A DNA stretch of 64,000 nt from UBA6244 sp963676875 (lineage in GTDB: Bacteria; Bacteroidota; Bacteroidia; Bacteroidales; F082), in the NCBI GenBank assembly GCA_963676875.1, contig OY781436.1:62001-126000 (forward strand), read 5' to 3'. Below the pieces are notes generated by a model, which was not told where the DNA came from, did no database searches, and saw nothing but the letters and a program-made list of their open reading frames with translations. This document shows positions 1 through 7,079 of the stretch, piece by piece. Positions within the stretch are counted from its first letter, which is position 1, and each line of letters starts with the position of its first letter. A program made the position numbers and the translations under genes.

Positions 1-327
1 CTGGAAAACCTGAAGGCATCCGCGGAAGGTGAAAACGAAGAATGGACCGAATTGTATCCTGAATTTGCACGCATCGCCGAGGAAGAAGGTTTCAAAGAAG
101 TGGCCGTGGCTTTCAAAATGATTGCCACCGTGGAAAAAGCCCACGAAAGTCGCTACCGTACGCTTTACAACAACCTGGAAGAAGGTCATGTATTCGAGCG
201 CGGCGACAAAATCGTATGGAAATGCCGCAACTGTGGCTACCTGCACGAAGGCAAAAAAGCCCCGCAAAAATGTCCGGCTTGCTTGCATCCACAATCATTT
301 TTCGAAATTAAGGAAGAAAATTATTAG
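1..327 (+). CDS. Rubrerythrin, C-terminal part (5' end outside window)
   Basis: The reading frame is open from base 1 and ends with TAG at 325-327, so this is the last 108 residues of a protein that starts upstream. The visible part is the end of the ferritin-like helical bundle (E-x-x-H in VEKAHESRY) followed by a rubredoxin-like metal knot, CRNCGY about 15 residues before CPAC. That order is diagnostic of rubrerythrin, a cytoplasmic di-iron peroxidase that reduces hydrogen peroxide in anaerobes and microaerophiles. The first in-frame start-like codon in the window (TTG at 52) lies inside the helical domain and is not the real start. A terminator follows at once. Confidence 0.93.
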   Translation: MENLKASAEGENEEWTELYPEFARIAEEEGFKEVAVAFKMIATVEKAHESRYRTLYNNLEEGHVFERGDKIVWKCRNCGYLHEGKKAPQKCPACLHPQSFFEIKEENY

Positions 328-351
328 GCAAGGTATTTCTTTGCCATTATT

Positions 352-433
352 ATGTAAGGAGGCAGATAGAGGCATCGTTGGTGCTTTTGTCTGCCTTTTT
401 TAGTGAGGGGCAATTTTTAGGAATAATTGAAAA
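352..433. repeat. 82-bp direct repeat, copy 1 (left flank of the toxin-antitoxin cassette)
   Basis: This segment matches 1119-1200 at about 71 of 82 positions with no gaps, at a constant offset of 767 bases. It contains the rubrerythrin terminator and ends just before the DUF433 gene. The pair brackets the whole DUF433/DUF5615 cassette. Confidence 0.85.
360..401 (+). terminator. Rho-independent terminator after rubrerythrin
   Basis: The arms AGGCAGA and TCTGCCT enclose a structured loop that itself holds an inner AGGCA/TGCTT pairing. A run of six T follows the right arm directly. It stands 32 bases after the rubrerythrin stop. Confidence 0.8.
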
Positions 434-462
434 AAACGTATTTTTATAAAAAAATTGATGAT

Positions 463-690
463 ATGATTGATTATAAACAAATAATCACAATTGAGCCCGG
501 AAAAAGAGGAGGGAAACCCTGTATCCGAGGTATGAGAGTGACAGTATGTGACATTCTGGGTTGGCTGGCTACCGGGATGACTGTTCAGGATATCATACAT
601 GATTTCGACGAATTGACAGAGACAGATATATACGCTGCCTTGAGTTATGCTGCGGATAGAGAAAATAAAATATATCAAATCGCAGTATGA
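463..690 (+). CDS. DUF433-family antitoxin
   Basis: The product is a 75-residue protein of the DUF433 family, small winged-helix-like DNA-binding proteins that usually pair with a DUF5615 PIN-like toxin. The family signature is visible: PGKRGGKPCIRGMRVTV, then ILGWLATGMT and a DF-DEL-x-E-x-D-IYAAL segment. ATG at 463 is preferred over an in-frame TTG at 427, because family members start just before the ITIEPG segment and the TTG lies in the flanking repeat. The stop overlaps the ATG of the next gene (ATGA, 687-690), which indicates translational coupling. The gene looks intact, whereas its partner is broken. Confidence 0.9.
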   Translation: MIDYKQIITIEPGKRGGKPCIRGMRVTVCDILGWLATGMTVQDIIHDFDELTETDIYAALSYAADRENKIYQIAV

Positions 691-1031
691 GGTTCCTGTT
701 TGATCAAAACATCTCTCACAGGATTTTAAAACTTATTCCTGAGAAATACACTGATTCTACAACAGTTAAAAAAGAGGGTTAAATAAATGCTCCCGACATA
801 AAGATTTGGGAGTATGCGAAATTAAATGACAGTGTTATTGTTACCCAAGATTCAGATTTTAATGATTTAAACTCCTTATACGGTTTTCCACCAAAAATAA
901 TCTGGATAAGGACCGGAAATTTACGAACATAATCAATTGCTGATATTCTGATAAATTATGATGACGAGATTACCAAGTTCTTAAATGACAGCCATTTTGG
1001 TTGCTTTGAGATATTTAATCTAATCGCATAA
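687..1031 (+). pseudogene. Broken DUF5615 (PIN-like) toxin gene
   Basis: Translation from the ATG that overlaps the antitoxin stop gives a recognisable DUF5615 N-terminus (MRFLFDQNISHRIL). A TAA at 780-782 interrupts it after 31 codons. The same frame then continues with APDIKIWEYAK, VTQDSDFNDLNSLYGFPPK and IIWIRTGN, hallmark blocks of the family, meets a second TAA at 930-932, and runs on to a natural-looking end at 1029-1031. No frameshift is needed. One base change each would restore the reading: TAA for TTA (Leu) at the first stop and TAA for CAA (Gln) or AAA at the second. The toxin is therefore almost certainly inactive. Programmed readthrough is unlikely because two stops would have to be passed. 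Confidence 0.88.
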
Positions 1032-1118
1032 TCTTAAAACCAGCAAATTTTTTTAGGCTCAGATAGGAGTTAAATATGAGTTAAAAATTATTTTTCAAGG
1101 TGTTCAGTAGCCATCAAA

Positions 1119-1200
1119 ATGTATCGAGGCGGATAAAAGCATGATTGGTGCTTTTGTCTACCTTTTTTAGCGAGGAGCAATTTTTAAGAATAATTGAAAA
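1119..1200. repeat. 82-bp direct repeat, copy 2 (right flank of the toxin-antitoxin cassette)
   Basis: This is the partner of 352-433, about 87% identical and gap-free. It includes a second, slightly decayed copy of the hairpin and T-run (1127-1168), which now lies ahead of ffh. Confidence 0.85.
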
Positions 1201-1255
1201 AATAAACGTCCAATTATTCGCAGATACGGATACCACATGGTTCGTACCTTTTTCT

Positions 1256-1263
1256 TATTTTTG
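1256..1263 (+). promoter_or_regulatory. Bacteroidota -7 box for ffh
   Basis: TATTTTTG matches the phylum consensus TAnnTTTG and lies 21 bases before the ffh ATG. The following stretch TTTGCACCCTAAAAA recurs at the acyltransferase promoter near 20440. Confidence 0.65.
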
Positions 1264-1284
1264 CACCCTAAAAATTAGCACACT

Positions 1285-2616
1285 ATGTTTGAAGGATTAA
1301 GCGACAGGCTCGACAGGTCATTTAAAATGCTCAAAGGCCAGGGTCAAATTACTGAAATCAACGTTGCCGAATCGATTAAAGAAATTCGCAAGGCTTTGCT
1401 TGAGGCCGACGTAAGCTTTAAAATTGCCAAGCAGTTTACGCAGGATGTAAAGGAAAAAGCCCTAGGTGCCAATGTGCTCACTGCGGTAAAACCCGGTGAA
1501 CTCATGGTAAAAATCGTGCACGACGAGTTGGCTCAACTCATGGGTGGCGAAAACGTTGAAATCAACATCAAAGGAAGTCCTGCCGTTATCCTGATTGCCG
1601 GGTTGCAAGGGTCGGGTAAAACCACCTTTTCAGCCAAACTGGCCAAATACCTCAAAACAAAAAAAGGCAAACAGACGCTCCTCGTGGCAGGCGACGTGTA
1701 TCGCCCCGCGGCCATCAACCAGTTGAAAGTACTGGGAGAACAGGTTGGCGTGGAAGTGTATGCCGAAGAAGAAAATAAGAGTCCCGTTCAGATTGCCAAA
1801 AATGCCGTGGCTTACGCCAAAGAAAAAGGCAAATCGGTGGTTATCATCGATACCGCCGGTCGTTTGGCTGTGGATGAGGAAATGATGAAGGAGATTTCCG
1901 CCGTGAAAGCTGCCATCAATCCGGGTGAAATTCTCTTTGTGGTGGATTCCATGACAGGTCAGGATGCCGTAAATACAGCCAAAGCCTTCAACGACCGCCT
2001 CGACTTCGATGGGGTGGTGCTCACCAAACTCGATGGCGATACCCGTGGTGGAGCTGCCCTTACCATCAAATCGGTGGTGAACAAACCCATCAAATTTGTG
2101 GGTATCGGCGAAAAAATGGAAGCCCTCGACTTGTTTCACCCCAGCCGTATGGCCGACCGTATTCTGGGCATGGGCGACATTGTAACCCTGGTGGAAAAAG
2201 CTCAGGAACAGTACGATGTGGAAGAAGCACGTCGCCTCCAAAAGAAAATTGCCAAGAACCAGTTCAACTTCAACGACTTCCTGAAACAAATCCAACAAAT
2301 CAAAAAAATGGGGAATGTAAAAGACCTCATGGGCATGATTCCCGGTGTTGGAAAAGCCATCAAGGATATGGACATCGACGACGATGCCTTTAAGGATATC
2401 GAAGCCATTATCTTTAGCATGACACCACAGGAACGCGAAGATCCGAAAATCCTTAACGGTTCGCGCCGCAAACGCATTGCCGACGGTGCCGGAACCAACA
2501 TTCAGGAAGTAAACCGACTCATCAAACAATTTGCTGAAACCAGCAAAATGATGAAAATGATGACCACCGGCGGCGGACGTAAGGCCATGAACATGATGAA
2601 CAACATGAAACGATAA
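1285..2616 (+). CDS. ffh: Signal recognition particle protein Ffh
   Basis: This 443-residue protein is the GTPase subunit of the signal recognition particle. It binds 4.5S RNA and the signal sequences of nascent membrane proteins and docks with FtsY at the inner membrane. The N domain helices come first. The G domain shows P-loop GLQGSGKTT at 106-114, GDVYRPAAINQL, DTAGRL at 189-194 and TKLDGD near 250. The methionine-rich M domain follows (IPGVGKAIK, then SRRKRIADGAGT and a C-terminus dense in Met). Length and order are normal for the family. The folD start follows four bases after the stop, so the two are probably co-transcribed from the -7 box at 1256. Confidence 0.97.
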   Translation: MFEGLSDRLDRSFKMLKGQGQITEINVAESIKEIRKALLEADVSFKIAKQFTQDVKEKALGANVLTAVKPGELMVKIVHDELAQLMGGENVEINIKGSPAVILIAGLQGSGKTTFSAKLAKYLKTKKGKQTLLVAGDVYRPAAINQLKVLGEQVGVEVYAEEENKSPVQIAKNAVAYAKEKGKSVVIIDTAGRLAVDEEMMKEISAVKAAINPGEILFVVDSMTGQDAVNTAKAFNDRLDFDGVVLTKLDGDTRGGAALTIKSVVNKPIKFVGIGEKMEALDLFHPSRMADRILGMGDIVTLVEKAQEQYDVEEARRLQKKIAKNQFNFNDFLKQIQQIKKMGNVKDLMGMIPGVGKAIKDMDIDDDAFKDIEAIIFSMTPQEREDPKILNGSRRKRIADGAGTNIQEVNRLIKQFAETSKMMKMMTTGGGRKAMNMMNNMKR

Positions 2617-2620
2617 TAAC

Positions 2621-3517
2621 ATGTCGGAAAAAACAGGAGCTATCGTGATAGATGGCAAAAAAACTGCTGCCAAAATCAAAGAAGAAATTAAAGCACAGGT
2701 AGCTAAAATGATTGACGACAAAGATGTGGCACCCCATTTGGCTGCCATCATCGTGGGTGAAGACCCTGCCAGTCAGACGTATGTTGCCAGCAAAGAGAGA
2801 GCTGCTCGCAGTATTGGAATCACCTCTTCGGTTTATCGCTATCCCGCAGAAACCACTGAGGAAGAATTGCTCAAGGCCATCGACTTCCTCAATGCCGACC
2901 CCGACGTGGATGGTTTCATCGTGCAATTGCCCTTGCCCAAGCATATGGATGTGGACAAAGTAATCGCCAGAATTGATCCAAAAAAAGATGTGGATGGTTT
3001 TCATCCCATAAACGTGGGTAAAATGGCTCTGGGGCAATCCGGCTTTGTTTCGGCAACCCCTGCCGGCATCGTGGAACTGCTGAAAAGATACAACATTGAA
3101 ACCGAAGGCAAACATGTGGTGGTGCTCGGGCGCTCCAATATCGTGGGTTCTCCCATAAGCATCCTGCTTTCCAAAAAAGCCAACCCCGGAAATGCCACAG
3201 TAACCCTTTGCCACAGCAAAACCCAAAATATGGCCGAAATCACCCGCAGTGCCGACATCCTGATTTGTGCCATTGGTCAGCCCCAGTTTGTAAAAGCCAA
3301 CATGATAAAAGAAGGGGCAGTAGTAATTGATGTGGGCATCCACAGGATTCCCGCCAAAAACGAAAAAGGCTATACCATCGTGGGCGATGTGGACTACAAC
3401 GAAGCATCTTTCAAAGCAGGGTACATTACACCTGTTCCGGGAGGCGTTGGCCCCATGACCATTGCCATGCTACTCAAAAGCACGCTGGACGCCCATTTGC
3501 GTAAACATCAGCATTAA
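2621..3517 (+). CDS. folD: Bifunctional methylenetetrahydrofolate dehydrogenase / methenyl-THF cyclohydrolase
   Basis: This 298-residue cytoplasmic enzyme interconverts 5,10-methylene-, 5,10-methenyl- and 10-formyl-tetrahydrofolate with NADP, feeding purine and formyl-Met synthesis. Family blocks are clear: VGEDPASQTYVASKERAA with the catalytic Lys, DGFIVQLPLPKH, KDVDGFHPINVG, the Rossmann segment VVLGRSNIVGSPIS, and the C-terminal PVPGGVGPMTIAMLL. It lies directly behind ffh with a four-base gap, a loose housekeeping operon. The next gene begins 40 bases after the stop. Confidence 0.97.
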   Translation: MSEKTGAIVIDGKKTAAKIKEEIKAQVAKMIDDKDVAPHLAAIIVGEDPASQTYVASKERAARSIGITSSVYRYPAETTEEELLKAIDFLNADPDVDGFIVQLPLPKHMDVDKVIARIDPKKDVDGFHPINVGKMALGQSGFVSATPAGIVELLKRYNIETEGKHVVVLGRSNIVGSPISILLSKKANPGNATVTLCHSKTQNMAEITRSADILICAIGQPQFVKANMIKEGAVVIDVGIHRIPAKNEKGYTIVGDVDYNEASFKAGYITPVPGGVGPMTIAMLLKSTLDAHLRKHQH

Positions 3518-3557
3518 TACACCAACTAATTGGGTTTACCTTACCCCATACAAAAAC

Positions 3558-4832
3558 GTGATTTTGACTTTCAGAAACCAAATACTTACGCTGCTCGTGC
3601 CGGTGATGGTCTTGTTAACCCCCTTCAATTTGGTGGGACAGCAAGTGTCCGGATGCACCGATGCCCATGCCACCAACTTCAACCCTGCCGCTCAAGTGGA
3701 CGATGGCACTTGCTCCTATCCCCTTTCCAACTACAACCCGCCCACCCGCTTTTTGCTACCCAAAGAGGTGGAAGAAACTTCAGGGCTGGCGTTTTTCAAT
3801 GGTAAGCTATGGACCATCAACGACAGTGGTGGCTTGCCAACCATCTATGGTTTGGATACCCTTACGGGAGAAGTGCTCCAAAGAATTGCCGTGAGCAACG
3901 CCACCAATGTGGATTGGGAGAGTTTGGCGCAAGATGATGAATATCTGTACGTTGGAGATTTTGGAAACAACTCGGGGAACCGCAACAACCTGGTGATTTA
4001 CAAGATATTGCTCACCGAAATTCCCGCCAAGGGAGACGGACAGGTAGTTGCTGAGACCATCCGGTTTTCCTATGAAGATTATGTGGGGCCAATTGCCAAA
4101 AGAAAGGACAACAACTTTGATTGCGAAGCCTTTATCGCCGATGGAGATTCTTTGTACCTGTTTTCAAAAAATTGGGAAAACCAGCAATGCAGACTCTACA
4201 GATTACCAAAAACATCGGGAACATTTATAGCTCAAAAACTGGCCTCCTTCGATACCAAAGGACTTGTTACCGGAGCAGACATCACCCCCCGATCGGGCGA
4301 AATTATCCTTACCGGATACACCAACAAAACCTGGATACCATTTATGTGGGTGTTTACAGATTATGCTGATCATCAATACTTTTCAGGAAAAAAGCAGCGG
4401 GTAAACATGATTAACCTTCCGGCCACACAAGTGGAAGCCATTGCTTTTACCCGGGGTCGTCGGGCTGTAATCACCTCCGAAGGACATGTGCTTTTCTCAC
4501 AAACGGCTTTTTCTGTAAACACCGGTCAATGGAATGAAGCCGGCACTGAGGACAAGTTATCACATTCGCCTTTTGAGTTCCGTATCAAGCCGAATCCTGC
4601 CAAAGGAAAAAAAATCACCCTTAGTTTTGGGAACATCGTTGACAACTCCATACAAATCACCATCCTGGATGACGGGGACAAGGAGGTTAATCCGAAAAAG
4701 GAACCTGTCATCAAAAACAAAAAAGGGGAAACCCGTGCCGTAGTAAAAATCAACCACTTGCAACCGGGCAATTACACCATTCGCGTAATCATCGATGGAA
4801 AGAAAGTGGAAAAACCATTGACCATTCAATAA
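3558..4832 (+). CDS. T9SS-exported protein of unknown function
   Basis: The chosen GTG start at 3558 begins a normal signal peptide (RNQILTLLVPVMVLLTPFN...). The frame extends upstream into folD, where it makes no sense as export signal. After the signal comes a GCTD-A-ATN-NP-A-VDDGTC motif, a short Cys-bracketed Asp/Asn-rich repeat common in exported Bacteroidota proteins and thought to bind calcium. A region of about 280 residues follows with a beta-propeller feel (ETSGLAFFNGKLWTINDSGG, DVESLA-like blocks). It ends in a T9SS type A sorting domain (KPNPAKGKKITLSF ... PGNYTIRVIIDGKK). It is presumably surface-attached or released; the substrate is unknown. Its TAA overlaps the queE ATG by one base. 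Confidence 0.82.
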   Translation: MILTFRNQILTLLVPVMVLLTPFNLVGQQVSGCTDAHATNFNPAAQVDDGTCSYPLSNYNPPTRFLLPKEVEETSGLAFFNGKLWTINDSGGLPTIYGLDTLTGEVLQRIAVSNATNVDWESLAQDDEYLYVGDFGNNSGNRNNLVIYKILLTEIPAKGDGQVVAETIRFSYEDYVGPIAKRKDNNFDCEAFIADGDSLYLFSKNWENQQCRLYRLPKTSGTFIAQKLASFDTKGLVTGADITPRSGEIILTGYTNKTWIPFMWVFTDYADHQYFSGKKQRVNMINLPATQVEAIAFTRGRRAVITSEGHVLFSQTAFSVNTGQWNEAGTEDKLSHSPFEFRIKPNPAKGKKITLSFGNIVDNSIQITILDDGDKEVNPKKEPVIKNKKGETRAVVKINHLQPGNYTIRVIIDGKKVEKPLTIQ

Positions 4833-5464
4833 TGACTGAAAACCACACAGATTTGCTGGAGGGAGGAAAAAAGCTCCCCTTGATGGAAGAATTTTACACC
4901 TTGCAGGGCGAAGGGTTTCATATGGGAACGGCAGCCTATTTTATACGTGTGGGCGGTTGCGATGTGGGCTGTTCGTGGTGCGACTCCAAAGAATCGTGGA
5001 ACGCGAAACTTTTTCCTCCGGTGGCTGTGGAGCGGGTTGTTGAAAATGCGGCAAAGCAACCAGCTAAAACAGTGGTGGTAACCGGCGGCGAACCTTCCAT
5101 GTATCCCATGGAATACCTGACAAAATCGCTACATCAGGCAGGCATAAAAACCATGGTAGAAACCTCCGGAGCCTATCCCCTTTCGGGAGATTGGGACTGG
5201 ATATGCTTATCACCAAAAAAGTACTCCCCACCCGTTCACGACATCCATCAGCGGGCCAACGAACTCAAGGTCATCATACAAAATCCCGGCGATTTGGAAT
5301 GGGCCGAACGCAATGCTGCTTTGGTTTCGCCTGATTGCCAATTGTTCCTCCAACCCGAATGGAGCAAATCAGAACAAATCATGGACCACCTCACCCAATA
5401 TGTGATGAATCATCCCAAGTGGCGGATATCGTTGCAGAGTCATAAGTATATGAGGATACCGTAA
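4832..5464 (+). CDS. queE: 7-carboxy-7-deazaguanine synthase
   Basis: This radical SAM enzyme converts 6-carboxytetrahydropterin to 7-carboxy-7-deazaguanine, an early step of queuosine and preQ0 synthesis. The product is 210 residues. The start of the barrel reads EEFYTLQGEGFHMG, then FIRVGGCDVGCSWCD with the cluster cysteines C43, C47 and C50 in CX3CX2C spacing. VVVTGGEPSMYP is the SAM-contacting block. The length fits the short QueE class. The ATG overlaps the preceding stop by one base (TAATG), so translation is probably coupled to the exported protein upstream, although the two jobs look unrelated. Confidence 0.94.
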   Translation: MTENHTDLLEGGKKLPLMEEFYTLQGEGFHMGTAAYFIRVGGCDVGCSWCDSKESWNAKLFPPVAVERVVENAAKQPAKTVVVTGGEPSMYPMEYLTKSLHQAGIKTMVETSGAYPLSGDWDWICLSPKKYSPPVHDIHQRANELKVIIQNPGDLEWAERNAALVSPDCQLFLQPEWSKSEQIMDHLTQYVMNHPKWRISLQSHKYMRIP

Positions 5465-5648
5465 ATATTGGATTTACAATTCTCAAACTATATGATTTCA
5501 AACATCACATTGTCCTTCAAGCAATTACATAAATTTACAGTGTACAACAGAACATAAAACCAGATGCCCATACCAGGTGTGGTTTTGGATACGCTTTGTG
5601 GCAACAAATAGGTCGAAGGCAAAAAGCCAAGACAAAGAACAATTTTTT

Positions 5649-5656
5649 TATCTTTG
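5649..5656 (+). promoter_or_regulatory. -7 box for the small membrane protein gene
   Basis: TATCTTTG is a full match to TAnnTTTG. It puts the transcript start near 5662 and so excludes the in-frame TTG at 5654 as the start of the next gene. The 270 bases after queE show no other feature. Confidence 0.6.
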
Positions 5657-5734
5657 AATTTGTATGGGACACCAAATAAACCGGTTGTATCATCCCACTT
5701 GTCCCCAAATATAGTAACCACACAATTGGAGGTC

Positions 5735-6202
5735 ATGAGAATAATTGAATTTAATAAACAACCCATAACTGAACAGGGTAGCAAAAGATTAATTGACACC
5801 GAGAACACTTTTCAGAAACTTGTTGAACAACTGAATACCAAAGAGATACCATACCTTTTGGCAGAATGGATAAACGAGCATATTGAAGAATTGAATACAT
5901 TTTCAGGATCGGAAAAAGCAAGGCGGAAATTGATTAAAAAAAACCAATGGAACATTCTGAGAAGGGTGGAAAAGGAACTTCAGCTTGTTACTAAAAACAT
6001 GTATCGCAATCGTTGGATGGCCATAGGAATGGCCGTATTTGGCGTTCCTTTGGGTGCTGCTTTCGGAATATTAATGGGAAACATGGCTTTTGTTGGTATT
6101 GGTATTCCCATTGGTATGGTCATCGGAATGAGCATTGGTGCAGCGATGGATAAAAAAGCTAAAGAAGAAAACCGTCAACTGGATTTGGAAATCAACATGT
6201 AA
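5735..6202 (+). CDS. Small membrane protein with glycine-zipper segment, unknown function
   Basis: The ATG at 5735 is preceded by GGAGG and lies 79 bases after a -7 box. It gives a 155-residue protein. The first about 90 residues are charged and helical, with a probable coiled coil (LVEQLNTKE, RRVEKELQLV). A glycine-rich hydrophobic hairpin follows, GMAVFGVPLGAAFGILMG and GIGIPIGMVIGMSIGAAM, resembling a two-helix glycine zipper. A short charged tail ends it. The longer frame starting at 5654 is disfavoured. I do not recognise the family; a membrane anchor with a cytoplasmic helical domain is the simplest reading. Confidence 0.7.
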   Translation: MRIIEFNKQPITEQGSKRLIDTENTFQKLVEQLNTKEIPYLLAEWINEHIEELNTFSGSEKARRKLIKKNQWNILRRVEKELQLVTKNMYRNRWMAIGMAVFGVPLGAAFGILMGNMAFVGIGIPIGMVIGMSIGAAMDKKAKEENRQLDLEINM

Positions 6203-6249
6203 AACCTGCGATAAGAATATACCCTGATAAAAAGAAATACAGAATTAAA

Positions 6250-6643
6250 AAAGTCCGGCAGGCCTGTAAGCGGGATTCTGTTTCTGCCAGGGCTTTCACC
6301 ACCAGCAGACTTCCATCATTTATCTCGACCTGATGTCGCCATCAGGCTCTAGCAATCTACCCTCCGACTCAGACGAGCAGCCCTTATTTTGCACGAGGCA
6401 AAAGTGTCGGTATATTTGATCTTGCAGCCCCTGAGGTTTACCCCCGACCCTTGTCACCAAAAACCGGCGTGGGCTCTTACCCCACGTTTTCACCCTTATC
6501 CCGACGAATCGGGACGGTTATTTTCTGTGGCACTCGCTGTATCCGCCATGGGCGAACCCTTCCCGTTAGGAAGCAAGGTGCTCTGTGCTGTCCCGACTTT
6601 CCTTCCGCAAACACGTTGCGAACGATGGAACAACCTGCCGAAC
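6250..6643 (-). ncRNA. rnpB: RNase P RNA (class A)
   Basis: On the minus strand the segment begins GTTCGGCAGG, contains GGAAAGTCGGGACAGC near its 5' end and finishes with ACAGAATCCCGCTTACAG, GCCTGCCGGACT and a T-rich tail. These are the universal P4-forming and terminal helix sequences of bacterial RNase P RNA, the catalytic RNA that trims tRNA 5' leaders. The length of about 394 nt is normal. A TATCTTTG promoter box lies just upstream. Protein frames across it on either strand are shadows. Ends are good to a few bases. Confidence 0.93.
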
Positions 6644-6647
6644 GTGG

Positions 6648-6655
6648 CAAAGATA
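6648..6655 (-). promoter_or_regulatory. -7 box for rnpB
   Basis: On the minus strand TATCTTTG stands about five bases before the first base of the predicted RNA, the spacing expected in Bacteroidota. Confidence 0.7.
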
Positions 6656-6749
6656 CGACATTGCAGCGCACCGGCAATCATTCCACCTATTTATGATTTA
6701 ACACATGTTGTATTGTGGATATATTGTAATCCGAACAAACAATTAATAC

Positions 6750-6757
6750 TACTTTTG
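6750..6757 (+). promoter_or_regulatory. -7 box for tatA
   Basis: TACTTTTG fits TAnnTTTG and sits 16 bases before the tatA ATG at 6773. It faces away from rnpB, so the two genes are divergent. Confidence 0.6.
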
Positions 6758-6772
6758 CAAAAAAATAATGTC

Positions 6773-7042
6773 ATGATACACTATGCAGGATGGATCGGAG
6801 GACCTGAAATCATCATTATATTGGTAGTGGTGATTCTTTTGTTTGGCGGAAAAAAAATTCCTGAGCTTGCCAAAGGACTAGGCAAGGGAATAAGAGAGTT
6901 TAAGGATGCCACAGAAAATAGCGGTATTGCCGACGACTTAAAGGATATTGCCTCGGAAGTAAACGATGTAAAATCAACGGTGGACAAAATGAATCCCAAG
7001 AAAATACTCGACAAGAACATTCCGTTGAAATCAAAAAAATAA
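6773..7042 (+). CDS. tatA: Twin-arginine translocase subunit TatA/TatE family
   Basis: The 89-residue product has the TatA plan: a short periplasmic N-terminus (HYAGWIGGPE), one membrane helix (IIIILVVVILLF), the FGGKKIPELAKGLGKGIREFK hinge and amphipathic helix, then a polar tail. TatA oligomers form the pore for folded twin-arginine substrates. The start at 6773 is set by the promoter box at 6750. The larger frame reaching back to 6389 is an overlap with rnpB. tatC is not in the window. The MATE gene follows after 37 bases. Confidence 0.9.
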   Translation: MIHYAGWIGGPEIIIILVVVILLFGGKKIPELAKGLGKGIREFKDATENSGIADDLKDIASEVNDVKSTVDKMNPKKILDKNIPLKSKK

Positions 7043-7079
7043 TGCAGCCTACCAATCAACTCATTAACTACACAACCCA

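Noticed and set aside
687..1031. Stop-codon readthrough or recoding in the DUF5615 gene
   Set aside because: Two separate TAA codons would have to be read through and no recoding signal is seen. Loss of function is simpler.
1630..2751. 373-codon frame on the minus strand opposite ffh
   Set aside because: It is antisense to a perfect ffh gene, His/Phe-rich in the way of reverse-frame shadows, and it has no matching family. The same holds for long minus frames opposite folD (2522-3343) and the M16 gene (18136-18876).
6389..6772. N-terminal extension of TatA over the RNase P RNA region
   Set aside because: The frame is open by chance. A -7 box at 6750 and the TatA family start at 6773 show that the extension is not translated.
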